Translations under genes and position numbers: made by a program
In this document: positions 20,207 to 33,087 of the stretch, piece after piece
Numbering within the stretch: position 1 is the first letter of the stretch
How the letters are laid out: each line of letters opens with the position of its first letter
Origin: Trichobilharzia szidati
Taxonomy: Eukaryota; Platyhelminthes; Trematoda; Strigeidida; Schistosomatidae
Direction of reading: 5' to 3'
Length of the DNA: 64,000 bases
NCBI GenBank assembly: GCA_944472155.2
Contig: OX235279.1
Location: 115,312,110 to 115,376,109 of the forward strand
The notes under the pieces: model-generated
What the model was told of the DNA's origin: nothing
The model's database searches: none
What the model saw: only the letters and a program-made list of their open reading frames with translations

Positions 20207-21160
20207 TTAACACATACTTACTGAATTTTGTTTTGACTGGATGCATAATTCTACTAACCGCTTAGCAAGTTTATGCGCTGGGGATCTGCACATTGACCAT
20301 AAAGGAAGTAGAGGATTATTGGGTGTATGTATTTTTGGCAAACCACATATATGCGGAAATTTACGTTCTGATGCTTTGAAAGAGTCAAATTTCTCTTTAC
20401 TTATAGCATTTAGGCCATGAAGCTTCAACAGATTAACTATCACTGTGCCCTGCAATAACTGAATATCTTCTGAGGAGGGATCATGGCTAAATTTGCTTTT
20501 ATCATCAAGAATAGACATCATTTTAGATTTGTAGTCACTTCTATTCATAATGACGACTCCAGGACCTTTATCAGGTTTTGTAATAATTATATTAGAATTT
20601 TCCCGTAGCTCTTTCAAGGCTTTGAAATGCTGGGAAGTTAAAATACTTTTCTCCTTTGGGTTGTTGTTTAAAAACTGGTGAGCTATATCCACCATCTTGA
20701 CTTTAAACCAACCCCGATCTTCATCGGATGTTGCGGCAAGAGGTTTGAGTTGGTCATACAAGCTTTTGAACTCAGCATGGATGGCTAAATCCGTGAATTG
20801 CGTGTGAGGAACACAAAATTTAAGTCCAAGGGGTAAAGCTTCTTTCTGATGAGTAGATTGAGGAATGTCAGAAAGATCTGTAACATATTTATCAGGATTC
20901 ACCGGAAAAAGATCTACGTGGTTTGTGTCATCAACTGAACTCTTCAACTTATTTCGTATATTTGTCTTTGTTTTCTGAGCAACATCTTTACAAAACTGAA
21001 GGAATTTCATGTGGCATATTATTGATAACTCGGATAAAATAAGTGATGCATTGGTATGAAGAACAAGTAGTCCCTGTAACGTTTGTCTAACATTTTCGAT
21101 ATGTGACTTTGTAAGACGAACAAGATTAGAGAAATTTGGTTGTAATTTAATGAATTTCAA
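20207..21160 (-). pseudogene. Penelope-like protein, N-terminal half
   Basis: Includes NIIITKPDKGPGVVIMNRSD and KFPHICGLPKIH, the conserved entry block of Penelope reverse transcriptases, after a helical N-terminal region. There is no ATG at the start of this frame; the reading apparently came from the frame at 21206-21424 (FKFLKRRLPSHIIKRLNELR), now separated by a frameshift. That upstream piece overlaps the pLTR, as expected for this class. Confidence 0.8.
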
Positions 21161-21307
21161 AGTTGTATAAAATTGCCTCGGAAAGAAATGATTTTTAGTA
21201 CATAATTAATAAAATTCCACCGTGTTACGTTCGACGATAATTTTACACCTAAGTTCATTTAACCTTTTGATAATGTGTGAAGGGAGCCTTCTCTTTAAAA
21301 ATTTAAA

Positions 21308-21425
21308 ACAATTAGTTCCCTTTATGAATTTAGACAAAGCAATAAGAAGATGTAATTTGTCTGAATCGTGTAATGTATTTGCGCAACACATTTCGAACAA
21401 TCTGATCACACACAGACTTGTCATA
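21308..21425 (-). repeat. Penelope pLTR, upstream copy
   Basis: Direct repeat of 18658-18775. Its minus strand is partly coding (GTNCFKFLK at its downstream edge). Confidence 0.8.
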
Positions 21426-21448
21426 TATATATATATATATATATATAT
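21426..21448. repeat. TA microsatellite
   Basis: Uninterrupted TA dinucleotides adjoining the Penelope-like element; may mark its insertion site. Confidence 0.9.
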
Positions 21449-21534
21449 TCTGTCTCGTATGATATTTCATGTTCAGTTTTGACAATGTAGGTTTACCTAA
21501 ATTGTATATGATCATGTTTAGCAGTCAGTATTGA

Positions 21535-21840
21535 TGCTGACTGACTGACTGTTCCAGTGTAGAAATTTGTGTGGAAGTGTAGCAGTTCAGATCACCACAC
21601 AATATGGCGGACAAAGATAGAGAAAAAGATAAGCATAATGGGAAGAAATACACACGAAAGTCCTTACACAGAAAAACTAAAGGACTAAATGGATCTAAAA
21701 GATTATGAACGCCATCGTGAACGGTTTTGAGCAGTTTCTCCAACAGTCTCAAGCAATTTGTCCTTACGGTCTTGAGGACTCCAGCCCGCCAGGATATATG
21801 TTCCCACATTTAAAACTTCGTGGATTGGTCCCATGTTTAG
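21535..21840 (-). mobile_element. Old RTE LINE 3' end fragment
   Basis: Minus strand aligns with the RTE ORF end and 3' untranslated region: GGCTGGAGTCCTCAAGACCG matches the coding block GGTTGGGGTCCTCGGGACGG, TGCTCAAAACCGTTCACG matches GCTCAAAATCGTTCTCAG, then GTGATCTGAACTGCTACAC matches GCGACTTGAACTGCCGCAC. It ends in a CAGT tandem. Strongly diverged from the intact copy. Confidence 0.65.
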
Positions 21841-22173
21841 ATGTTAATTCCCGTGGACCTCACTGGATTCTGACAAATTCCATTTCTTAAAGTTGCTTTA
21901 AAAAAATTACTTTAGGGTCTTCCTTTTCCGTATTTCCTCAAGCTTCGAAGCTTATATTCCCATGATTACTGCATGAAAATTCCTTCTTCAGTATACCTTT
22001 AAATGCGATATGTAGCAGTTGTTTTTTATTGTCTTTTTCCTTACCACCAGGTGTAGCTTCGGAAATCTATCCTGATGGCCTTCAAATTCAATATTTTTAT
22101 ATCAAGAGTAGTTGGAAAAGTCACTGATATCCCTATTCTGTGTAAGTCTATTTGTTTCTTACCCACTTTCCAG

Positions 22174-22348
22174 TACCGTGTAGGTTTATACGACGTCGGT
22201 TCCCTCCGGAATACGCAAAACAGTATTTGGAGAAAATAGACACTAAAGTGCTGGACAATTATCGGAAGTCTGATTTTGTCTCTCATCCTGCTTTGAAAAC
22301 ACAAAGATCATGGGAAGTAAGACCGAAAGAACCAAAAGAGGAGACAAG
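22174..22348 (+). CDS. MRPL19: MRPL19 exon (first identified)
   Basis: Acceptor CCCACTTTCCAG|TA, donor ACAAG|GTATTC. Begins with two bases of a split codon and ends with AG of an arginine codon completed by the next exon. Encodes RFIRRRFPPEYAKQYLEKID and a basic linker, N-terminal to the L19 domain. Confidence 0.85.
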
Positions 22349-25300
22349 GTATTCCACTATTTTTATATTGTGTTTATATTTGAATGTCAATCGTCAAACC
22401 TCGATCTCAATTAGTTATGTATATATGTTAAAACATATCCATGAACAAAAACTAATGCATGATCACAGCGTAGGAACGGCAATCTTTCAGCAGTTCTTTC
22501 CACTAATGGCAAATTTAGCTTCATGTTGCTAGTTAGGATGAGATCTCCCTATGTTAGACGTTACTCAGTTCACGAACAAATAGTTACTTGCGTAAAAATG
22601 TAAGAGAAGTTCACCGCTATCCGTTGGTGTTGGCATCGGTCGGTCGGTCGGTTTTCGACGTAGAACTTTGCACATATGTACGGCAGTTCAAGTTGCCACA
22701 CTCCATGTAGCACACAAAGCAAGAGAAGAAAGCAGGAGAAATGCAAAATAGAGACAGTAAACAGAGATATGAGGCAAAAAGAATAGTAATACCGAAGAAC
22801 AATATAGTTTTATTGGGTATTATAAGTCACAAGGAGTGGATGCATCTGCGCCAGCCATTGACAACGATTTTGAGCCATATCACCGATTGTCTCCAGCCAT
22901 TGGTTTTTACCGTCCCGAGGACCCGAACCAGGAAGTCTACACCTTCCTACGTGGCTTAGACTAACTGTTATGACTGTGGCATGGAACTCCACAGCCACCT
23001 TGGAATATACGATGCGGACTGGCTCAGCTTTGCTAGTTGAGAGTTAAAGTCTCCTCCTAAGGCCATTATATCCTAACGTCTCGCTTTTAGCACCAAACTA
23101 GACAAACGGAAAAATAAACTCAATCCTTATTTCGTCAACCCAACACACCTTCTTAACTAGCTCTTAATATGATTGTTTTCTGTTCTACTCCTCGTTGATA
23201 CCTTCAGACTACCAACTTAACAAGAACTAGACTAAGAATTTCTTGGATTTATCATGATGGTTGTGGCAATGTTCGGTCGTAAAAGGAGTACCGAGAAAGT
23301 ATGTAGCATTAATCATGACATTACTCAAACTCATACGACCGTGTAATGGCTTACGGAGAGTTCCACATTAATTTGTTGATTTAAATATATCACACAGTGA
23401 AACAGTATTATTTATTGGATGACGTTTAGAACACAATTTATTGTTCATAACCATATCAGTTATAATCACAAGACTTTGGAAGTCGTGTTTATTGTAAGCA
23501 TAAACGTGCGCGAACGAGGGCGTGGTCACAGGCTACGCACGTATTCCAGAAAGATCGGCAGTCTTCTACTTACCCTCGCCAACGACACTCTATGTGGTCT
23601 ATGTGAGTCCAGCGTTGATTTGGTGTTGGAGGTCGCCAGGTTAAACATTGTCTATCTTTGCGCCTAAAGTTAGTGCTGAGTAAGAACAGATGATTATCTG
23701 GACAGAACTCTAGAAGACGTTCACCGTTGTCGGTTCATCGTCAATGAACTCCATTATTTTATTTATTTATTTAAACGCAGAAAAACTTGGTACAATATGG
23801 CACCAAGAAAGATGTGCCACACAATAATAATAAAACAACATAGATTAAAAGTAAAAATATAAGTAGAAAACAGATAAAGAACTTCATCAAGAAGGAAAAC
23901 AGTCATGTTTAACAAGTTCAAACAGTATTCGTGAACTGTCATCAGGAAGGGAAGAAAGAAGGAAATCGCAACACGTTCGCGATTGATTACGATTCTTGGC
24001 CATATCCGATAACGTTTCGAGCTATCTCGCGGACCCCAACCAGGGAGTCGTGACGCACCAACCGATGCTAATCTAGCACAAAAGTCCTTCATCCCACGAC
24101 GCCACGTCATGGACTGACCACTCCCCGCCTTTTCCATCCCGTCCCAGGGCTAGCGAACAGAGACCTGTACGGAAGCCTCTGGGATGACATTCACAGCACA
24201 TGTCCAAGCCACCGGAGCTGGTGTTTCCAGATGACGACACTCAATGAATTGTGATCTCCACTGTGTTCAAACACACGCCACCGAACCTCAGAATTACTCA
24301 CGCGATGATGCCATCGAACGCAAGCAATCCTGTGGAGACAGCGATGATCGAACATGCAGAGTCGCCGCACATCCTCAGCTCGAAGAGGCCATGTTTCACA
24401 GGCGTAGAGCAAGACAGCCCGCACCGAAGCATTGTATACCCTACCTTTGACAGCCAGGCTAACGTCGAGACGGCGCCAGAGGTGGCTCAAATTGATGTAT
24501 GCCACCCTAGCCTTCATTATACGGTTGGAAATCTCATCCGTCACCCCTCCGCCAGCACTCGCACAACTACTCAGATACACAAACTTATCAACAACTTCAA
24601 GCGGTTCACCCGTAAGAGTGAGTGCAGGTACAGGCTCCTGCCAATCTTGTAACAATACTTTGCACTTAGACGGTGCAAAGCACATACCATACTTACAGAT
24701 ACTGATCGCCAACTGATTAAGTGCGATTTGGGCAGCCTGCATGCTATCGCACAGTAAGACGACATCGTCTGCATACTCGAGGTCGAAAAGTTCCTCTACA
24801 GGAAGGGGATCTACACCACCTTCACGCACATCCTTCAGAGCTGACTCCAGAATGTCATCGATGGCAAAGTTAAAGAGAAATGGAGAGATCGGGCGACCCT
24901 GTCTAACCCCACTGTTGGTTGGGAACAGTGATGATAGTTGGTTGTATGCCCTCACCCTACCTGAGGTGTTTCTGTATAGGGCTTTTAAGATGTTAACGAA
25001 TTTCTCAGGTACACCTCTCTCTAACAGACAGTTCCAGAGCACAGTTCTGTCCAACGAATCGAAGGCAGCCCTAATATCAAGAAACACAACGATCGTTGGC
25101 CTGCAATACGTGTGGCGGTGTTCCAACAACTGACGAAAGGTGAACACATGATCGACGCATTCACGACCTGAACGAAACCCAGTCTGCTCTTCGCAAATCA
25201 ATCCCTCACGTATTTTGCACAGCCTGCGAAGCAAGACAGCAGTCAATAATTTAGACGCGACTGGTAGCAGACTGATACCCCTATGATTGTCACACGAATT

Positions 25301-28300
25301 ACGTCGACCCTTTTTAAAGATGGGGACGATGATGGCTTCGTTCCACATTGATGGTACACTCTCAGTTTCCCATACCTTCCTGAACAACCCAGTTAGGGCC
25401 ATTGTGAGAGTCTCGCCATCATCTTTAAAAAGAGCCGGGTGTAAATTGTCTGGGCCAGGCGCCTCATGGCGTTTTAACACTTGGAGTTCCTTACGGACCT
25501 CCGCTTCGGTGGGTGGGTCGGTATTAACCGACCTAGGAGCACTGGGGCTAATGACAGCAGACATTGAAGCTGGTGGCCAGCTAAACTGTTTCCCGAAGTG
25601 CTCTGCCAAGCGTTCCAGGCGTCTTTTCAAACTGGTAATTGGCGTGCCATCTGCCTCACAGACCGTCTCGCTGACACCTTGTTTCTTGCTGGTGGTGGCT
25701 CGGATGAGTTGGAACAGCTTCCGGTCCTTACGTAAACACTGTCTTATCTTGCGCGTCAGCGCCTTTCGCTTATTGCTGTATTCGCTGCCAGCCGGAATGG
25801 ACTAGCTTTTATCCAGGAGTTGCAAGGAACTCGCGGAAACCCAGTGGATTTGGCGAAGCATTCTCTTAAGCCGCAAGCGGCTACACTAGCTCTTTGTATG
25901 GCACCTTGCAGATGGAGCCAATGTTCATCTACACTACTTGGGGGGGGTTGCTGGCAAGCATTGATTGTAACTCATTCTGATATTTCAAACAAGTAGCAGG
26001 TGCTACTAGTTTGCTCACATCAACGTTTAGACGACGCCTTTTATGAACCACACCAAATCGCAAGACGAACTTGGCACACACTAACGCATGATCGGAGTCC
26101 AGGCATGTGCTCCAGAAGGAGCGACAGTCTTGTGTGCATCCTCGCCACCGGAAACTGACAGCGATATGATCGATCTGAGTCCAAGCTTGGTTCGCAGAGA
26201 GAGGACGCCAGGCAGCGCTACGGCGATGGTTGTGCAGGAAGTTGGTGCTGGCCAGAAATGGGTTGTGATCCGCGCAAAGCTGCAGAAGACGGTCCGCATT
26301 ATCTGATCTGCGACCATGTAGTCCCCATTGACCACCTAGACGATTCTCCTCTGAGCTCAGACGTCCGACCTGTGCATTCAAGTCCCCAGCCAGCACTACG
26401 ATATTCCTCCGACCTGCCCGTCTCAAGAGATCGCTAAGTTGGTGGTAGAACTCATCCTTCATTGCATCCGGGCTGCAATCCGTTGGTGCATAGGCAGAGA
26501 CAACAAATAGACACCGCATATCTGGCCTACTACTCCTTACTTTCGTATAACCTTTCAGCCTCACAGCACATAAACGACTGTTAATGGGAATCCAGTCGAG
26601 CAGTGAAGCTTTGGCTCTAGCGCTCAGTGCGACACCGACACCAGCTACGCCGGATGCCGATGCCACAGGGTCCCCGGACAAGCGCAGGTGGTACATACTA
26701 CTAGAACTTCCAGATGGAGAGGATAATCGAAGCACTTCACTGGGATCTTGAATGTGGGTCTCCGAAATGCAGCAGATATCGATAGCGAGGCTTTCCAATG
26801 CTCTTACTAACCCTACCTGTTGTCCGATTTGCATCAGCGTCCGAACATTGCAGGTGGCCAGCTTGAAGGCGGCACGCGGTTTCAGGATATCTGTGTTAGA
26901 TGTCACATTGGGGACAATCATTTTCAGGGTTACTCACTAACATCTCGAAACGACACAGATAGGCTAGGAATCCAAACAAAGGCGAGAGGCTGTCGAAGGT
27001 TAAGACGTCAAGATGAGCAAAGGTAAAATACAGGAATGCAAGTATAAAAATAAAAGTAAGGTTGGAAGGACATAAATTGGTTGAGATATCATTATTTCTT
27101 GAAATCATTTTTGCGAGGGCGCGGTGAGTTTCCATAACAGTTTGTTGCTTCATTTCACTTATTGTGTGAGGGCTGAGATATTGCCCGGGCACCCAGACCG
27201 AAGCAGGGACCACCCCCCGAGCCTTTGACTTGGAGTCTAATCCGCAAGGCAGCGGAGCAGCGTCAGGAGCTGCGTTCCCATGGTTGCCGGTGACCCATAT
27301 GGGTTCATACGCCGTTTGATCCGATTGAATTCTGGGGCCCATGTACCCCATGGTGACTGCTTTTAGTCTAACCGCTATCCAAACAACCTTCCTGACATGA
27401 TAAGACCTGCAGGGACATGAGTCTCAGTCAGTTTAGCTTGTTGGGTCACTGCGGCATTCAAGCCCGACCACCACGGCAAGGTAGCAGTTATCGGCTGGAA
27501 CTCCTTACGTACCACTGGTATATTTTTCAGTCTGACACAACTTCTCTACTTGGGTATTGAAGTCGCCTGCTTAAACAACTATGTCTGGGCGTTTTGCTTT
27601 TTGCAGCAAACTAGACAGTTTCCGGTAGAAGTCATCTTTTAGTTCATGTGAACTGCAGTCTGTTGGGGCGTAAGCGGAGACTATGAATAGACAACGACGG
27701 GTAACGCCGTCCTTCCTTCTTCTAACGGACCGATTCAAACGGACCGCATACATACGACTATCTACTGGGATCCAGTCAGGAAGTGATTTTTCTGCCCCAA
27801 CACTCAATGCTATCTCTACACCTGTGAGTCCGCGTGAACTAGCTGAGGGGTCTCCTGACACCCTTAAAGTGAATTTTACAGATTCACCTTGTTGACCGGG
27901 TGAGGTCAAGTGAATAACCACACTCTGGTCTTGTATGCGTGTGTCCGAAACATAACATACACCCATGACTGAAGGTGCCAGGGTTCTGGCTAGTGATGTC
28001 TGCTGGCCTATTTGACAGAGAGTCCTGACATTACATGCTCCAATATGAGGTTGGCGGCGTGTCTTTAAGAGGCTATGGGGGTTGTCTTTCTGACTGTCAT
28101 CGTTATTTTCGGTCACACAATGAAATGAAGATGACTCACTACCCTGAAGAATAGTCCTGACTGTAGTAGGGGGGAAGAGGATGAAGGTGATATGAGTAAA
28201 GGAGAATGATGCTCAGGAGGTCTTGGTGTGCTTTTGGAAGTGTGTGGGCGGTTGTTACTTCCCAGTTGTTCAAACGGTGAAAGTTGATTTTTTCTTGGGG

Positions 28301-31300
28301 TGCCTGAAACATTAAGAGAATTAATGTTGTGTGACCGCAGAGCCTAGGGGACAGCTGCTTGAGGCCGGTCACACACGGCCTGTTTGAAGTGGCTTTTTGG
28401 TTTGGTTCCGTGCTATTAACTTACCGCTAGCTACGGACTACCGTAGGGTAAGTCGGGATGTACAATTTTTGGGATCGACCTATTCTAACCCCCTCTCCCC
28501 AGAGTGGAGAGACAGCATGGCCGGTATGCTGGCCATCTGAGGGAAACACCTTACTGGTGTTACATCCCTGTTTCCCAGCAGTACGAATTTGTACACAAAC
28601 CCCCAGCATAGTGTAAAAAATTCTTACACTATGCTGGTAACTGCTTTTAGTCTAATCGATATCCTAACAACGTTCCTGGCATGGTAGGACCTGCAGGAAC
28701 AATGGTTCCATCCAGTGTAGCTTGTTGGGTCATCGCGATATGCAAGCCCGACCATCACGTCAAGGTAGCAGCTATCGTCCCAGTCCCCTGAACATCTTGA
28801 GTGGAAATCTTTGAATGTTTGGAGCGCGATTAACCGTTGTCAAATACAAGGTGATACTGAAGGACTAAACTACACCGACTCGCAGCTTAAAGATGAAGCT
28901 AAGTGGCTGAGTCTATTGACTACTTTACTTGTTTTGGTGGTTGCAACAGACCTAATGGACTGATTACGGACTGAGTCTGAGCACAAATAAAAAAGGCTCG
29001 CATGTCACTTACCAGCTTACATCGTCTCTGTCGTAGACACGATATCCGGCTCTCAAGCAAAGGATGTGTGTAATGCGCGACGGTTCTCCCTGTCCTGCTT
29101 TGTGGATGTTAAACATGATCATTGAAAGTAGAGAAATAAAAAATTTACTTGTCTTTGACCGAAGATGTCTGTGTTCTATCCTCCATGTTAAGTGGCATAA
29201 TATAGCAAGGAATATTGAGGTTAGGCGTAGAGTGCGGGGTAGGGAAGGGAAGTCAATCGATGAAGTTGCGAAATTACATCTAGTGATCGACACTTATTAT
29301 ACATGCCGAGCCACCGCTTGCTTCATGAAACAATGTGGGCCGACATAGTATTAGTTTGCAAGAGAGGTAGTGCTGATCAAACCAAAACCTGGTATCACGG
29401 AATTAAGTCTTTGACAGTTGGTTTGAGCTACATAGGGTGGTTTACGTTATTTGGCTATGGTCCTAAGGACGGTAAAAACAAATGATTGAGACTTAGTATT
29501 ATGGCTTAAAATCGTTCCAAACGGTGCAGATTAAGTCACCAGTCAATGAAATCTACAACAGTTAGTCTAGGCCACGTAGGAAGATGTAGACTTCCTGGTT
29601 CGGGTCCTCAGGACGGTAAAAACCAATGGTTGGAAACAATTGGTGACATGGCTCAAAATCGTTCTCAGTGGCGCAGATGCATCCACTCCTTGTGACTTAC
29701 GATTTCCAATGAAACTGTTTTGTTCTTCGTTATTACTATACATTTGTCTCACATCTCTGTTTACTGTCTATATTATGCATTTCTCCTACTTTCTTCTCTT
29801 GCTTTGTGTGCTACATGGAGTGTGGCGACTTGAACTGCCGCACATATGTGCAAAGTTCTATGTGGAGAACCGACCGACCGAGATTAAGTCATTCATTGTG
29901 AACTTCCAGATTCATTAAACTGGTTTTTCCACATATACTTACTCTTTTACCGTCAAATTAACGCTAACTCTAGTTTTTTCTATTTGATTACTTGTATCCA
30001 CTATTATGCATAGTTTGGTGAAGTGTGGCAGCTTAAACTGTTGCGTTTTTCGCAAAGTTCTACGTTAAAAAGTCAGTCAATCACTTCTATGCGGTTGAAT
30101 TTATCATTCTCTACGGATGTGAGATAGTCACAGGTTGCAGATGATATGTAACGGCTATAAATTTTGGACCGTAGGTGTATTCGTTCTTTTGTGTATCCAA
30201 ATAATAACTAGTTTTGAGTTCATTAGCTTAGTGATCAAGGAAATCAGTCGATTTGGTTGTAAAATCTCTGTCAATTGAAGTAGCTAGTATTAAGCAAAAC
30301 TTCAGGCGAAAATAAACCATGAGGCATGTCCATGAAGTTAGTAATGGTTGGTCTGTAAACAACCTGATAAAGTTGCTTATATGTGATCATCAGAGTGCTA
30401 AGTTTCAACTGTTGGAGAATCTTAATAACACTGGGTAATTTCTGAACATTTCGATAAGTCTTCATTCCTCTCTCAATGTTATTATTCTGTGATATTAGAT
30501 TGGTGGCCACATTGCAAACCTGAATGATAGAATTCAGTCTGCACCAAACAAAGGACTAGAGACATCACACTTGTTATTAGTGTCCAATCAAGGTATTATT
30601 TTGTTTCTGTTCCAAAGTAGCTCAAACCAATCCTATTTTTTGAAGACTTTTAGACTGATCTCTCTGTTTGCAAGATTTGATTAAGGTTCCTCCTCTATGT
30701 TTAGAACAATGTGTAATCCTATTTTCTTACATAACACTGTTAGGCGGAAATCGATTGAATATTCATAACCGGTAATCAAGTTCTAATATGATCACGAGGG
30801 TTAAGAGCCTCTTTTCAAGGATAGACTCAGCTGTGAAGTATTTCGTTGCATATTTTTAACACTCAATTTAGTCCAATGAGATTAGGCAGATCTTGAAATG
30901 AAAAAATCTAAGTTTTCAGCATTTAAATTAAGATTTCATTACATATACTGTATGGTGAAATGTCTTAACAAGTAGCATTGCAATATTAATGAGGAATTTA
31001 CTTTAATTTCTTGCATTTTGATTGTATAGACGTTTATATCAGGAGCTCGTGCCTCATAATATTGATCCCAGATATCGTGACAGTTTGCGCGAACGTCTTG
31101 AAAGACGTGAAATGATGCTACGGAGACAAAATCTAGATATACCAGAATTTTATGTTGGTAAGTTCACTGCCGTCATTAAATTTATCATCATTATAAATAA
31201 AAACGAAATTATCGCAAACTTAAAAGTTAATAAAAATTAAAAAAATAAATTTACAGATTGTCAAACGTACTAAAAGGAGTTCATCTTAAAAGTTTTTTTA

Positions 31301-33046
31301 ACCTCTGATAACTCGGACGCATTATACATTGAGCTATTTCGTTTGGTTGCTTGTGGTATAATCTCTTCACGTTTGGTATTCATTGCTTTTATTGAATTAA
31401 TATGCCATACATTTGTGCTAACCATTCCTGTAAGTAGGACAAATATCTCCCTTTTCAATTGATCCATATGTACAGTTGTATTACTAGCATCACACTTGAG
31501 CAATCTCGATGAAATGTATTCTTTTGTTAGTCCTATAATACAATTCGCAAATAACTGACTTAGTAGTTTTATAGTTTCACCATAGATAACATCTGCACTA
31601 CGATTAACCTTTGTCTTTATTTGATAGGCTACTTCTGAGTGACACCATCTTTGACATCTTTCAATAAAATAGGATAATGTTGCTTGTTGATAGATACTTA
31701 AACCTTTTAAACACTCTTTGACAGCACGTGTTACTTGGTTATTCATGTCGCTACAACTTGGCGATTTGTAATTGAGGAAGAAATCCTTCTCTTGTATAAT
31801 ATCACAAAATTGTGGTGTAGCAATGAACAGTGGAGATTTTAAGCGTAAAAAGTATAACTGGATAAGTTGCATGAGTGTTGTTGGGGAACACTGTTGTATC
31901 AAGTTTCTGTACAATTCATCTCTAGAAGTAGTATGACTGCAGAAATCAATGATAATGCTTAATATCCTATCACTCTCTTGATAACTATCTGTATTTATAC
32001 CATAGAATGCACGACTCAGTGGAGGTATAAACCTGTCAACTGATTTAAGTAATTCCATTAATACAATCGGCACATATGAGACAGATTCATCTGCTGCTTC
32101 TGTGTAGTCTACTGATCTTGGTAGAATTGTTGTAACTGTGATATGTTCAAAATCTGGATAGTAAGCTTCTTTGGCTTGGTGGTCATCGCTGTCATCTTTT
32201 TTTGTATCACACACCGAGAAGTTGTCATCTTCTTCAGAATAAGAAAACGATGATGACGTGTACATCAAATTCGTTATAGTATAAAAATTAGGCCCTTCTC
32301 ACAGTTCTAAAACTCTTCAGTGGATTATCGATTAATTCACGGATTTAAATTTTGCTATCCACGTGGTTTAATATCAAAAAAAGAGTCAGTTGTTTCCTTA
32401 AGGGAAATTCAACAAAGTGCTTAATTATAAGAAAAAAAACTATCCATGGGATAATTCGAAATCAAAAACTTGGTATGTCACGAGATGCATTCGCAACAGC
32501 CTGTTGCAGACTTTTATCAATAACTACCTCTTCTGGCTCCATGCTGAAGGTAAGATGGCCAGAAAGAATTAGCAACAAGAAACTCCGGGAAAAAACCAAT
32601 CAAGAACCTGGTACTCCAGAAATAAGCCGAGTTAAATGGAGATGGATGGAAAACATACTGAGGGGACCGTCGAGTGATATCACGCATCAGACCTTGGAGT
32701 AAAATCTCAATGAGAAACAACGGGTGGGTCGTCCTAGGATAACATAGAGGGGATTGTGCAAAGAGATGAGAGCCTATGGGCATCGTGAGGCCAGTGAAAG
32801 ATGACTTTAGAGAACAGGACAAAGTGGAGATGTGCTATTGAAGTCCTATGTTCCACTAGGAACTCAAGGGAATAATAAGACCGTAATCTGTTACATCGCT
32901 TTCATTTATATACTATTTTTCTCGAACTTAGCATTTATATTAATCCTCGTTTTAGTTGTATTGACTGAGAGATAAATTGAGAAAAATCACTGAATTGAGC
33001 TAAGAAATATATTTCTTTTCAGTTAGTACCTTGTCAACGACCGTGC

Positions 33047-33087
<41 letters not shown>

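Larger units (their letters stand above)
18658..21425 (-). mobile_element. Penelope-like element with flanking pLTRs
   Basis: Minus-strand order: 118-bp repeat (21308-21425), N-terminal and reverse-transcriptase frames, GIY-YIG endonuclease remnant, 118-bp repeat (18658-18775). Direct repeats of this kind (pseudo-LTRs, from partial tandem insertion) are a hallmark of Penelope-like elements. A TA microsatellite abuts the upstream end. The coding part carries several frameshifts, so the copy is defective. Confidence 0.85.
23753..27497 (-). mobile_element. Second RTE LINE subfamily, near full length, broken ORF
   Basis: About 3.7 kb on the minus strand, 5' end GATAACTGCTACCTTGCCG near 27490, 3' end in a TAAA tandem at 23757. 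Inserted into an older RTE with a 7-bp target duplication, GAACTCC. Its ORF shares the endonuclease and reverse transcriptase plan of the intact RTE but differs substantially in sequence. Frame breaks occur at a G/C homopolymer near 25940, at a stop near 25803 and near 24140-24190, so it is inactive. Confidence 0.85.

Noticed and set aside
21705..21890. Plus-strand open frame just upstream of the MRPL19 exon, considered as its first exon
   Set aside because: The same DNA on the minus strand is a recognisable RTE 3' end, and no donor in the right phase was found.
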